A DNA stretch of 64,000 nt from UBA285 sp049970695 (GCA_049970695.1 JBMFML010000001.1:1-64000), one strand, 5' to 3'. Shown: positions 39,862-48,620, numbered from the stretch's first letter. Translations and numbers: made by a program. The notes: a model not told the origin generated them from the sequence alone.

Positions 39862-40521
39862 CTACCGCTTAGAAACTAAATTGAGGCTGTAGATTGTGGC
39901 AACGTCTCTGCACCTGTCTGTTATTAGCTCTACGTCGTCTATGACCGTGTAGAGTGCAACACAGTGTATGCCGAGGCTCTCTTTGCAGGTCTTGAAGAGC
40001 TCTTCAAGAGCCTTAAGCCTCATGTCATCTACTTCCCTTTCTAACTGGTCAATCGCCGCGCTCAGGTCGAGCACTTTGTCCATGTCACCCGGAAAAGCCG
40101 TTATTACCTGGCAGAGTTTTTCGACACACGTAGCAGACTTCTCGGCCATTTCATGCAGGTGTTTTGTGAGGCTGGGCGGTATTTCTACGTTTATGTGCTT
40201 GAACACGAGCATTTTCTTTGCAACGGCCCTGGACAGCCCGGGTATTTCGTCTAGTGTCAAAACGGCCTTCATGAGGTCTTCTCTGTCATCTGGATGCAGA
40301 GGGCCTGTAGTGAGGTCTCTTATTAGCTCTCTCTTTAAGTCATCACCGCTATGTTCTACTCTGGATAGTTCTTCGTAGAAGCTTCTGAGGCTTTCTAGCG
40401 AGAGCTCGGCGTAGCCGCTGAGAATTCTGCTGAGTATTTTAACGCTTTGATGCGCCAGGCTTGCGTGCACTCTCACCTTGTTAAGAAGGTCTTCGACGAC
40501 CTTTCCCATTGGAATTTTCAA
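39862..40521 (-). CDS. PhoU-like DUF47 protein
   Basis: About 219 residues, all helical, with the DUF47 pattern: an early SRVEHSGDDLKRELIRDL segment (E-x-x-x-D metal-binding type), LMKAVLTLDEIPGLSRAVA, and a second copy-like IDQLEREVDDMRLKALEEL ending DDVELITDRCRDVA. Such proteins accompany PitA phosphate transporters and modulate them; no transporter is adjacent here. TTG at 40521 is 6 nt after GGTG; GTG at 40536 is also open. A TATA-like ACATAAATAG lies near 40565 on this strand. Confidence 0.85.
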   Translation of the reverse strand: MKIPMGKVVEDLLNKVRVHASLAHQSVKILSRILSGYAELSLESLRSFYEELSRVEHSGDDLKRELIRDLTTGPLHPDDREDLMKAVLTLDEIPGLSRAVAKKMLVFKHINVEIPPSLTKHLHEMAEKSATCVEKLCQVITAFPGDMDKVLDLSAAIDQLEREVDDMRLKALEELFKTCKESLGIHCVALYTVIDDVELITDRCRDVATIYSLNLVSKR

Positions 40522-40738
40522 GTGACACACCCTCACTCTAGTCTCTAACTGCAGGCTATTTATGTCCTAGTGCATTGTCAGCGCACATGCTTTGGCTTAT
40601 TGGAGCAAGTAAATGAGCTGACACGGTGTGTGCGTTTTCCTCAATCATGACTATTTCATTGTGAAGTGATTTATTCCATTTAGGGATTTATTAGGCACGT
40701 TTGCGTATAACAAAACCGGAGTGCTGGGGTGGGCGTTT

Positions 40739-41119
40739 GTGAGCTCGGATTTCTGCGGCATATATGACATACGGTTCCTGGTGAAGAGGGGCATTGTAAT
40801 AACACCGCCAACTCTAAAGACCCTCGATGCGGTGATAGCGCTCAAGCGTGTAACAGCCGATGACGTGGCCAAGTACACGGGCCGGGCGAGGACTATTGAG
40901 TCGAGGTACTTAGCAAGGCTTAACAAAATGGGCATTGTAGCGAGAGTGAAGGAGGGGAGGAGGATATACTACCTAGAGCCGATTTACGCCGTGCAGCAGT
41001 ACTACAGCATGTATGGAGACGCCATAACACCTGAGCAAATGGCTCACATGCTCAGCTTGCCAGCAGACATAGTCAAGTTGATACTTGAATCCGTTAAGGC
41101 GGGCAAAGCCAGCCACTAG
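40739..41119 (+). CDS. Winged-helix DNA-binding protein
   Basis: About 126 residues. A helix-turn-helix core reads TLKTLDAVIALKRVTADDVAKYTG, ARTIESRYLARLNKMGIVAR, VKEGRRIYYLEPIYA (wing), followed by a C-terminal helical domain. It is probably a transcription regulator. GTG at 40739 lies 7 nt after GGTGG. A TATA-like GGGATTTATTAGG is near 40684. It overlaps the convergent ribbon-helix-helix gene by 4 nt, so two likely regulators face each other. Confidence 0.82.
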   Translation: MSSDFCGIYDIRFLVKRGIVITPPTLKTLDAVIALKRVTADDVAKYTGRARTIESRYLARLNKMGIVARVKEGRRIYYLEPIYAVQQYYSMYGDAITPEQMAHMLSLPADIVKLILESVKAGKASH

Positions 41120-41430
41120 ATCCTGCTACTGGTAGACTTGAGCGTTATTACTACTTCAATTGGATCTCCGCCGTTGCCTGGAACCAGCTTTATAGAAATT
41201 GAAGAGGCATTGTAGTTGACCCTCCGCAGCCCCTCTGCAAGCCCCTCAATAAGCCTTGTAAGTACTAGTGTTCTCGAGTACTCGCCTGTCATAGCCACGA
41301 ACTTGTCTATCGAGGCCAGGGCCCCTTCATCCACTCTAAGTGATATCATCCTCTTCCTAGGTCTCAGCGGTATCTCAATGATAATTCCCTTAGATAGTGT
41401 CCTCTTAGTGTCGATAGTTTCGCTGAGCAA
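41116..41430 (-). CDS. Ribbon-helix-helix-like protein
   Basis: 104 residues. KRMISLRVDEGALASIDKFV and EYSRTLVLTRLIEGLAEGL match the strand-helix-helix of CopG/MetJ-type regulators, though the strand lies about 28 residues in. The C-terminal 30 residues form strands (ISIKLVPGNGG, IEVVITLKS). Probably DNA-binding as a dimer. TTG start 8 nt after GGTGG. Confidence 0.72.
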   Translation of the reverse strand: MLSETIDTKRTLSKGIIIEIPLRPRKRMISLRVDEGALASIDKFVAMTGEYSRTLVLTRLIEGLAEGLRRVNYNASSISIKLVPGNGGDPIEVVITLKSTSSRI

Positions 41431-41747
41431 CGATTTTCCACCACGTTAAAGACCCCGCGCAGATCTTAAATGCGCGTGTCGCGGAATACTTTAGCAAAAA
41501 CATACAAATACTTATATGAAACAGACACTTTTTTCACGAAAAACTCTCTTTTTCTCGAAAATTTGTCCCATGGCTATTTGCGCTCCACCGCGCTTGAGCC
41601 TCTGGCAAGTGCCCTTAAATACCCCCGAGCGCCATTAACACTATGTGGCCTCTGCAACGCCCCCGTGCGGGGAGGGGATGAGCAGGGGCTCTCTCCTGGG
41701 CCTCTCAAATAGAGGGGTGAGCTATTCAACTAAGCGGTGAATGCCCC
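41431..41747. other. 317-nt intergenic region with AT-rich hairpin and GC-rich structured leader
   Basis: The left part (41480-41570) is much more AT-rich than the rest of the window and contains GAAAAA-CTCTC-TTTTTC (41538-41554) next to TTTTTT-CACG-AAAAA, possible terminators. TATA-like CCTTAAATAC near 41612 predicts a transcript from about 41640 with a GC-rich 100-nt leader: hairpins CCCC-GTGC-GGGG (41661-41672) and CCTCT-CAAAT-AGAGG (41701-41715) before the kinase-like gene. An 80-codon frame here (41470-41712) looks non-coding. Confidence 0.5.
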
Positions 41748-42479
41748 TTGCTAAAGCACAGCGCAATTAGCCTCTTCGATACACTTGCGAAGCAAACCAG
41801 GGTAATCAGTATTGATGGTAAGAAGCTCGTTGAGAAACACTACCGCGGAGAGCCTGGAGTCATCAAGTGGTACATTATAGTGCCATCAAGCTACGCCCTC
41901 GGGGTCTACCCCTTTAAGCTCAAGCCCATGGATAGGCTCGAAAGCGAGGTAGCCTTCATGAGGTCTACAGACGCGTGCTTTTTCAAGCCTGAACTTGTGT
42001 TAGTCGATTACGTGGGCCTGAGGCTCATCAGAGAGTACGTGAATGGACACGTATACGGGTTCAATGCGCCGCCAGAAACCCACTTCAAAGTAGCCGAGGA
42101 AATTGGCAAATGCCACGAACTAGGCTGGGCCCTGGGAGACACGAAGACAACAAACTTCGTCTACTCAGAAAAAGGCATTTACATTGTAGACGCCGAGCAG
42201 TCTATTCGAAGCGCTAAGCTAGAGCACCACGCGTGGGATTTGCTAGTATACTTCTCAACGCTCAGCATAGAGGGCTACATTAAGGCTCTTTACTTCGAGA
42301 AAACGCGCGAGGAAGTGTTCGGAGCCGCCATCAAGGGCTACCTGAGAGGCAATAGCAGTCATGGGGTGAAGGTAATTGAGCGTCTCACGAGTCACCCCCT
42401 CAGGTACTTGCTCTACTTGCTAGTTCCATTTCCACTCAATTACATGCTACACAAGAAGCTGGAAGAGTTCACTACTTAA
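41748..42479 (+). CDS. Protein-kinase-like (Bud32/RIO-like) protein
   Basis: 243 residues. HELGWALGDTKTTNFVYSEKGIYIVDAEQS matches the catalytic loop and DFG region of Bud32/RIO and lipopolysaccharide kinases (D-x-K-x-x-N, then V-D-A-E), and ISIDGKKLVEKHYRGEPGVIKW resembles the strand with the ATP-binding Lys. The glycine-rich loop is not evident. The C terminus has a hydrophobic segment (YLLYLLVPFPLNYML) that might touch the membrane. Substrate could be protein or small molecule. TTG start, 8 nt after GGTGA, behind a structured leader. Confidence 0.78.
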   Translation: MLKHSAISLFDTLAKQTRVISIDGKKLVEKHYRGEPGVIKWYIIVPSSYALGVYPFKLKPMDRLESEVAFMRSTDACFFKPELVLVDYVGLRLIREYVNGHVYGFNAPPETHFKVAEEIGKCHELGWALGDTKTTNFVYSEKGIYIVDAEQSIRSAKLEHHAWDLLVYFSTLSIEGYIKALYFEKTREEVFGAAIKGYLRGNSSHGVKVIERLTSHPLRYLLYLLVPFPLNYMLHKKLEEFTT

Positions 42480-42484
42480 AGAGC

Positions 42485-42492
42485 TATAAAAG
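42485..42492 (+). promoter_or_regulatory. TATA box TATAAAAG upstream of sRNA/YfcE gene
   Basis: Consensus TATAAAAG, 5 nt after the kinase stop. It predicts transcription from about 42513, which is 3 nt upstream of the C box of the sRNA in the leader of the phosphoesterase gene. Confidence 0.75.
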
Positions 42493-42510
42493 TCCTCTGC
42501 ACTACGTACA

Positions 42511-42568
42511 TGCAGGTGATGAATTACCTCCGGCTCGACTAGTGAAGAGAACTTACCCGGCTGATTTC
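42511..42568 (+). ncRNA. Candidate C/D box sRNA in the leader of the YfcE-type gene
   Basis: C GTGATGA (42516-42522), 12-nt guide ATTACCTCCGGC, D' TCGA (42535-42538), 3 nt, C' GTGAAGA (42542-42548), 12-nt guide GAACTTACCCGG, D CTGA (42561-42564). D' is degenerate, the rest near consensus, spacing identical to the 20.3 kb sRNA. The second guide complements CCGGGUAAGUUC over its full length, which I recall as a conserved 23S rRNA segment (near E. coli 1942-1953). The RNA ends 5 nt before the phosphoesterase start. Confidence 0.72.
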
Positions 42569-42569
42569 G

Positions 42570-43157
42570 TTGGTGCGCAGAGTACTCGTGCTCGGAGATA
42601 CTCACGTACCAGACAGAGCACACTCGCTAAACCCAGTTCTGAAGAAGCTTATTGAAGACCAAAAACCGTGGGATGTCGTCGCCTTTACAGGCGATCTAAC
42701 CGGCGAAGAAGTCCTGCAGTGGGTAAAGAGCCTTGGAAGAGAGGTATACGTTGTTAGAGGGAACATGGATTACCTGCCGCTCCCCAAGACGGCCGTCTTC
42801 GAAGTTGAGGGATTGAAATTTGGAGTGCACCACGGAGACGGCGTCTACCCCCGTGGCGACACGAAGACCCTTACTCGCATTGCTGATAGCCTTGGCGTAG
42901 ACGTGCTCTTAACGGGGCACACGCACGCCGACTTCGTAAAGCCCGGTACTGGTGGGAAAAAGCTACTAGTAAACCCGGGCTCGTTGACTGGCGTTTGGGG
43001 CGGTGGAGGAGGAAGCTACACGCCCTCGTTCATGGAGCTCGTAGTAGTTCCTGGCACTTTGCAATTAGTGCTCTACAAGCACGCGCGCGGGAGGATAGAA
43101 GTACGCAAATATGCGATCACGAGGTCTGGTGAAAGCTTCACAGTAAGAGAGCTGTGA
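42570..43157 (+). CDS. YfcE/MJ0936-type phosphodiesterase
   Basis: 195 residues with the compact calcineurin-like motif set: VLVLGDTHV, VAFTGDLT, VVRGNMDYL, GVHHGDGVYP and LLTGHTHADF, then VNPGSL. The family hydrolyses cyclic or bis-phosphodiesters with Mn2+ or Ni2+ and shares its fold with Vps29. TTG at 42570 or GTG at 42573 could start. No clean GGTG precedes; the space is occupied by a C/D box RNA. Confidence 0.92.
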   Translation: MVRRVLVLGDTHVPDRAHSLNPVLKKLIEDQKPWDVVAFTGDLTGEEVLQWVKSLGREVYVVRGNMDYLPLPKTAVFEVEGLKFGVHHGDGVYPRGDTKTLTRIADSLGVDVLLTGHTHADFVKPGTGGKKLLVNPGSLTGVWGGGGGSYTPSFMELVVVPGTLQLVLYKHARGRIEVRKYAITRSGESFTVREL

Positions 43158-43247
43158 GCTTGGGCGCATAGAGTACATCCCGCGGAGTCGCCAATAGCGC
43201 TTTCTCGTGTTTAGCAGGGGGCCTTTGAAGTCCCTGTTTTTCCGGAG

Positions 43248-44324
43248 CTACTCAAGCGGCAGGACAATTGTGTTTCTCCAGGGTATTGTGACGGCGAGTT
43301 CTCTTCCAACAGAGACTTCGAGCGTGTTTGGCAGGTATATCAGCAACTTTAGATTGCCGACTTTCAGCCTTCCCTCAATTTTCTCGCCGACGAACATGGC
43401 GAATTCGAGGACGCCTTTAACTACTGCGTCGCCGGGCTCGCCGCTCTCGCCTACTTTCACGACTTCTGGGCGAATTACAACGGCCACTTTCTTCGGCAGG
43501 CTCTCGGCAGGCGTGACTCCCTTGACTATTATGTCCGCGTCCTCGAGCCTTACTTTAACTTCGTGGCCGCTCTGCTCTACTAGCTCGCCCCTGTAAATGC
43601 TACTCCTCCCCAGGAAGTCTGCTACGAAGAGCGTTTTGGGCCTGAGGTAAAGCTCTCTGGGCGTGCCTACTTGAATTATCCTGCCTCTGTTCATTACTGC
43701 TATTCTGTCACTCATACTCATCGCCTCTACCTGGTCGTGGGTAACGTAGATGGTGGTTATGCCGAGCGATTTTTGCAGCCTCTTTAGCTCTTCTCTCATC
43801 TCGATTCTGAGCTTGGCATCCAGGTTGCTCAGAGGCTCGTCGAGCAGTAGCACTCTTGGCTGGACCACTAAGGCCCTAGCAAGCGCTACTCTCTGCTGCT
43901 GGCCGCCGCTGAGTTGTAGTGGGTAGCGGTTCTCGAGGCCCCGCAGCTTTACTAGTTCCAGTGCCCACTCAACTCTCTTCTTAATGTCTTCCTCCGTCAA
44001 CCCCAGCTCTCTCTTTCTAATTCTCAACCCGTAGGCCACGTTCTCGAAAACCGTCATGTGGGGCCAGAGGGCGTAGTTCTGAAACACCATTGCAGTATTT
44101 CTCCTGTAGGGCTTGAGAAACGTCACGTCTTCGTCGTCAAAGTACACCCTGCCTCTGTCCGGTACTTCAAACCCCGCTATAATTCTTAGCGTTGTTGTCT
44201 TGCCGCAACCCGAGGGACCTAGCAGCGTGAAGAACTCTCCACGAGAAACCTCAAATGTCACGTCTTCAGCCGCTACTACTGTTCCATAGTACTTCGTGAC
44301 CCCCTCGAGAGCGACCTTGGTCAA
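43248..44324 (-). CDS. ABC transporter ATP-binding protein (MalK/FbpC/PotA type)
   Basis: About 358 residues. Walker A GPSGCGKTT, Q loop MVFQNYALWPH, signature LSGGQQQR, Walker B LLLDEPLSNLD, His switch YVTHDQ, and a C-terminal TOBE domain (SIYRGELVEQSGHEVKVRLE, RPEVVKVGE). This subgroup serves importers of sugars, iron, sulfate or polyamines. TTG at 44324 is 6 nt after GGTG. It follows the permease gene with a 16-nt gap and the binding-protein gene further up, completing one importer. Confidence 0.95.
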   Translation of the reverse strand: MTKVALEGVTKYYGTVVAAEDVTFEVSRGEFFTLLGPSGCGKTTTLRIIAGFEVPDRGRVYFDDEDVTFLKPYRRNTAMVFQNYALWPHMTVFENVAYGLRIRKRELGLTEEDIKKRVEWALELVKLRGLENRYPLQLSGGQQQRVALARALVVQPRVLLLDEPLSNLDAKLRIEMREELKRLQKSLGITTIYVTHDQVEAMSMSDRIAVMNRGRIIQVGTPRELYLRPKTLFVADFLGRSSIYRGELVEQSGHEVKVRLEDADIIVKGVTPAESLPKKVAVVIRPEVVKVGESGEPGDAVVKGVLEFAMFVGEKIEGRLKVGNLKLLIYLPNTLEVSVGRELAVTIPWRNTIVLPLE

Positions 44325-44340
44325 CTCAGACACCGCTTAC

Positions 44341-46626
44341 CTAGATACCTATGAACGCATACCTCTGTTTAAATATGTAGACTACCGCTATAACTACTGC
44401 TAGCTGTATTGCTATTAAGAGGGTGCCCATAGCCGCGACCAGCATTGGCCCCTCGCCGGCAGCACCCGCCAGCGTCATGGCCATGTAATATGTGAGGGGT
44501 GCCTGGTCGGGTCTCACGCCGCCAAATGTTATGCTAGTTGAGACCTCTGTGGCCATGTATATAAAGCCTAGCAGTGCGCCGCTGAGCACGTAGCCCACTA
44601 TAAAGGGCATTGTTATTCCAAAGACTACTTTGTACCTCGGCGCACCCAAGTTCATTGCTGCTTCTTCTAGGTTTTCGTGGACTTGCTGAAAGCCAGCATA
44701 CACTGACCTAACGACGTACGGCAGCCTGCGAACGCTGTAAGCTATTATGAACACGAGCCACGCTTGGAAGAGAGCTATGTTTGTTGGGTCTATGAAGGCC
44801 CCCACTTGCCCCGGTAGTATGTGTGCAAGCCCCATGAGCAGTATGTAGTAGCCGAGCACTATGACGAGCCCTGGAATTACTAGTGGCGAGGTCGCGAGGG
44901 CATCAAGAAAGCTTGGTACTGCTTTGAGCTTTAGTCTGCTCACGCTGTAGGCCACGCTAATTGCCAGGATTACTGCAAGTACTACTGAGACTCCCGCGTA
45001 CGTCAGCGTGTTCAAGATGTGTCTGTTCACGGCAGGATCCATCAGGATTCTGCCAAAGTACTGCAACGCGCTGCTAAGCGACTGAGGCAACTCGAAGACG
45101 AGGCCCGTAGCGCCCAAATAGGGCTTGAGGGCGCCAATAGACATTAACACTACCATTATCTGGGGCATCATAGTGAACACTACAATGGGAAAGACCACTA
45201 GGTACACGACTAGCTTACCCAGTAGACCCAGCTTCCTGATTCTCGGGTTCCACCTACCGCCCCTGCTAATCATTGCATAGCTCCTGAGGCCAACGTAGTT
45301 CCTGATTGCGATGAAGACCATTAGCGCGTAGATCAGCAAAATAACGCCGAGCGCTGCAACACCAGGCCCCACGAAGCCGTAGACGTACGTTGTCGTCAGC
45401 TCGCTGTATATCTTGTAGCTAATGAAGTTCTTTTCGTTGAAGACTATTGGCGCCATCAAGTCTTCTAGGCTGAACACGAACACGAGCGTGGAGCCCGCTG
45501 CAATGCCTGGTAGCGCTAGTGGCAGAGTGACTGTCCTGAATACCCTGAAGCCCTTAGAGCCCAGGTTCTCGGCCTGCTCCTCCATGGAGGGGTCGACGTT
45601 GATGAACGCCGTGTACGCGTTCAAGTACACTATTGGGTAGAAAGTGAGTATTTGCGTGAGGGCAACGCCCGCAATGCTGTCTACTTTGAGCCAGCACCCA
45701 GTCAGGCTCTTGAAGAGGTATGAAATAGGCCCCCTCTCGCTCCACAGGAGCCTAATGGCGAAGGCGTTTATGAATGGTGTGTTGAACAGGGGCACTATTG
45801 CCAGTACTCTCAAGAGCGTGTGTCCAGGGAACTTGTACCTGGCTAGTATAAAGCCTATGCTCGTGCCCAAAATCGTCGCGACTAGGGTGACGATGCTGGC
45901 AACTATTATGCTGTTGAGTATTGGACCGTAGTTTACTCCGTGAACTACGACTAAGCACTCGCCTCCTGGAAGGCTCAGCAGAGTCCACGGCTGCGGGTTT
46001 AGCGGTTTTAGGTTTATGTTGCTTTTAATAGCAACGTAGAAGTTGTCCCAAGGGGTCCCGCCAGCGGGGGGTATGAGCGAGTAGGCGAGGACCAGGCCTA
46101 TGGGGATTAGCATGAAGACCGTGAGGTAGGCCATTCCAAAGATTAGGAAGGACCACATGGTCTTGTCGAGCTGGTAGGAGACCTTTCTCAAGCCGCGGAT
46201 AAAGACCATGCGGCTGGGCACGGGCTTCTTCTCGGCCTTAACCAGCCTGCGCTGGTTCAGCTTCTCTAAGAGGCTTCCTGCTATTGCCACACCAAGGTAG
46301 GGGCTTAAACCAGATGCTGCTGCCGCTACTGCGAGAACAGAGTCCTTAACGCGCGCATCTCCACCAAAAACGAGCACTATCATGAGTGCCAGTATTTCGT
46401 ATAGTGCAACTACCAAGACTAGGAATGCTAGTGCAAAGCTGTACTTTATCCTGTAGTAGTCGAAGCCCAGCCTTATGAAGACGAACCCGGAGAGCAGCGA
46501 TACCGCCCATAAAGTGTAAGCAAAGATTAGTGCTTCTTCGTGAGTCAACAGCTCGCCGCCAATGAGGCAGAGTGTGGCGAAGAGCGTTCCAAGCCCGAAT
46601 ACTTCTACTAGACCTACTCTCCGCAC
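44341..46626 (-). CDS. ABC transporter permease, two fused membrane domains (FbpB/ThiP-like)
   Basis: 761 residues. After four N-terminal helices and a cytosolic loop (EKKPVPSRM) come two MetI-type permease domains. Their EAA-loop motifs are EEQAENLGSKGFRVFRTVTLPL and EEAAMNLGAPRYKVVFGITMPF, about 290 residues apart. Duplicate-domain permeases are typical of iron(III), thiamine and 2-aminoethylphosphonate importers. The N-terminal four-helix extension is uncommon. It lies between the binding protein and the ATPase on one strand. Confidence 0.94.
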   Translation of the reverse strand: MRRVGLVEVFGLGTLFATLCLIGGELLTHEEALIFAYTLWAVSLLSGFVFIRLGFDYYRIKYSFALAFLVLVVALYEILALMIVLVFGGDARVKDSVLAVAAAASGLSPYLGVAIAGSLLEKLNQRRLVKAEKKPVPSRMVFIRGLRKVSYQLDKTMWSFLIFGMAYLTVFMLIPIGLVLAYSLIPPAGGTPWDNFYVAIKSNINLKPLNPQPWTLLSLPGGECLVVVHGVNYGPILNSIIVASIVTLVATILGTSIGFILARYKFPGHTLLRVLAIVPLFNTPFINAFAIRLLWSERGPISYLFKSLTGCWLKVDSIAGVALTQILTFYPIVYLNAYTAFINVDPSMEEQAENLGSKGFRVFRTVTLPLALPGIAAGSTLVFVFSLEDLMAPIVFNEKNFISYKIYSELTTTYVYGFVGPGVAALGVILLIYALMVFIAIRNYVGLRSYAMISRGGRWNPRIRKLGLLGKLVVYLVVFPIVVFTMMPQIMVVLMSIGALKPYLGATGLVFELPQSLSSALQYFGRILMDPAVNRHILNTLTYAGVSVVLAVILAISVAYSVSRLKLKAVPSFLDALATSPLVIPGLVIVLGYYILLMGLAHILPGQVGAFIDPTNIALFQAWLVFIIAYSVRRLPYVVRSVYAGFQQVHENLEEAAMNLGAPRYKVVFGITMPFIVGYVLSGALLGFIYMATEVSTSITFGGVRPDQAPLTYYMAMTLAGAAGEGPMLVAAMGTLLIAIQLAVVIAVVYIFKQRYAFIGI

Positions 46627-46757
46627 CGCTCACAACCCCGGTAAAGCACTTGCAAATTACTCGAGGCGGGGCTTGGAAATCATTAAGGGATGGGTCGGCT
46701 AAAAAATTTGAGCTTGCAAAAACGCGTTTAAAAAAGCCGTGGTGAGAGCCGAGGGCT

Positions 46758-48518
46758 TTAGCGCCTCCTTAGCAAAACTAGCAGTGCCACTACTACAATG
46801 GCAACCACTACTAGTGCTATTAGCGTTGGTGAGGGCCCGGGTTGCCCCTCGGTTGGAGATGTTGGCGGTGTTGTAGCTGGAGATGGTGGTGATGTGACTG
46901 GGGACGTCTCCTCTGTTACCGGTGACGTCTGCGTGGCAGGGGGTGTTGTTTGTGGAGGTGTTAACGGAGTTGTCTGCACCGTTTCTGTAGTTGGCACATA
47001 CGTTGGTATGTTGCCGCTTCGAAGTATTTCAAGCACGCGCCTATACTGCTCTCTGGCCTTTGCCTCCCACTCTGACATTAGTGCCTGGTAGACCTCTGCC
47101 TGCTTGAGCTTTTCATTTATTTGTATGGCGTACTCCAGCGTGAACTCCACTTCCGTGCCTGTAATGGGGTCTTTGAACTTCAGCGGCTTTGTGAGCTCGT
47201 AAACTAAGTAGTCGAATTGCCCCTTGCTAATGCGGCCCTCTAAATATGCCTTGGCTACTTCAGCCCATACCGCTTGCAGATCGTCGTGGGCATTGACTAG
47301 CACTGCCTTGAAGTAGTACATGACGGAGTTGACCCAGCTAACTGATAGTTCCTCGTTGAACTCTATGCCCTTAACTACCGAGAGCTTCTCGAAGGCCAGC
47401 TTGAGGTCTTGCCTCTTAGCACCCTCCGGAGTGTCGAAAGCTCTTGGGTTTATTGGCAGCCTGTTGATGTCCTTGTCAAACCAAATTTGCTGCCCACCAA
47501 ACTCGCTCAAGACCCAGGCCACAAATGCCGCTGCGTGAATCGGGTACTTCGTAATGTTTACAATTGCTATTGGGTCGGCGTTGACTATGGTCTCTCCGCT
47601 CGGTGCTACGTACTCGCAGTTCGGATTAACGCTCATCGCCATGTAGCCGTAGAAGTCTATTGTTGTTGCAACTGCAACCGCCCCAGTTATTGCAGCGTCT
47701 CTCGCGTCGCCACTACCAGGGTATATCCTGGAGTTTGCTGCAAGCAGCGTGAGCGTCTTCCAGCCTTCCCTCCAGCCCTTCGCCTGCAGAATTATCTCGA
47801 ATATCCTCAGGTTACTCGTGCTCTTAGTCGGGTCTGCTATTCCAATTAGCGGCGTGCTCGGAAGGTACTTGGCGTACACGGGGCTCGTTAAGTCGTCCCA
47901 AGTAGTTGGCATTGGAAGCCCGTACTGTGCTAAGACGACTTTGTTGGCAGTAAAGCCAAAGCTGCTGACACTAGATCCGATCCACCTAATATTGCCCTCG
48001 GAGTCGGTCATGTATGTCTGGGCTCCTGCAATAGTCTTTGGTATTTTGCTGAGCTCGTAGGCCACGGCGTAGTGCTCCGGGCGCTTCTGCGGGTTAATGG
48101 GCATGAGAAGGCCGAGCCTGTCGAGCATGTTGAAGAGTGTTGGTCCGCCGCCCCATGCAACATCTATTGAATACCCCTTTTCTGCAGCACTCTTTATTCT
48201 CGACGGCCACAGCTCTGCCGCTTCGTAAATAAACTGCACCTCAATAATACCGAGCTTCTGGGCAACAGGCGAGCTGAGGAACATTATTCTCGTTAACGAC
48301 TGTATTGATGCCTCGTGCCTCGTCAGCACGACTAGCCTGACATTTCTAACAGTTGTTAAGTTGGCGAGATAGTCAAGCCACGGGTAGGGCTCTTCCTTAG
48401 CGCCCCAGGGCCACGAAGCCCCCTTGGGCGCCTCCCCGCTTGCTAGAGGCAGCGCCATGGTGAGAGTTAAGAGCACTAGAGCCAAAGCGAGCGCTCTCAG
48501 GAGCCCCTTAGACGCCAC
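46758..48518 (-). CDS. ABC transporter substrate-binding protein, surface-anchored
   Basis: About 586 residues: signal peptide (LLRALALALVLLTLTMALPLASG), a family-1/6 extracellular solute-binding domain (VDVAWGGGPTLFNMLDRLGLL, YGLPMPTTWDDLTSPVYA, WVLSEFGGQQIWF), a Thr/Pro stalk of about 60 residues and a C-terminal membrane helix ending LLRRR. The WGGG/TWDDL patterns resemble FbpA-type iron or phosphonate/thiamine binders. Crenarchaeal binding proteins are often anchored in this way. GTG at 48518 is 7 nt after GGTG and gives the cleanest signal peptide; 48560 is open as well. Confidence 0.92.
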   Translation of the reverse strand: MASKGLLRALALALVLLTLTMALPLASGEAPKGASWPWGAKEEPYPWLDYLANLTTVRNVRLVVLTRHEASIQSLTRIMFLSSPVAQKLGIIEVQFIYEAAELWPSRIKSAAEKGYSIDVAWGGGPTLFNMLDRLGLLMPINPQKRPEHYAVAYELSKIPKTIAGAQTYMTDSEGNIRWIGSSVSSFGFTANKVVLAQYGLPMPTTWDDLTSPVYAKYLPSTPLIGIADPTKSTSNLRIFEIILQAKGWREGWKTLTLLAANSRIYPGSGDARDAAITGAVAVATTIDFYGYMAMSVNPNCEYVAPSGETIVNADPIAIVNITKYPIHAAAFVAWVLSEFGGQQIWFDKDINRLPINPRAFDTPEGAKRQDLKLAFEKLSVVKGIEFNEELSVSWVNSVMYYFKAVLVNAHDDLQAVWAEVAKAYLEGRISKGQFDYLVYELTKPLKFKDPITGTEVEFTLEYAIQINEKLKQAEVYQALMSEWEAKAREQYRRVLEILRSGNIPTYVPTTETVQTTPLTPPQTTPPATQTSPVTEETSPVTSPPSPATTPPTSPTEGQPGPSPTLIALVVVAIVVVALLVLLRRR

Positions 48519-48620
48519 CAAGCCGCACCACCAGCCGATTTCCGAGTCTGCGACTAGCACCCATGACTATATAATAGCTCCTCAGGCCTCTTAATAAGCC
48601 CAGCACAGAAGTAGTAGAGG

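Noticed and set aside
41470..41712. 80-codon frame in the gap before the kinase-like gene
   Set aside because: It crosses the AT-rich hairpins and a predicted promoter; codon use is unlike the neighbours.
43248..48518. Assignment of the ABC importer as a thiamine transporter, given thiamine genes in the window and a ThiP-like permease
   Set aside because: The thiamine palindrome is absent from its promoters, and the neighbours (phosphoesterase, glucodextranase module) point elsewhere; the substrate is left open.
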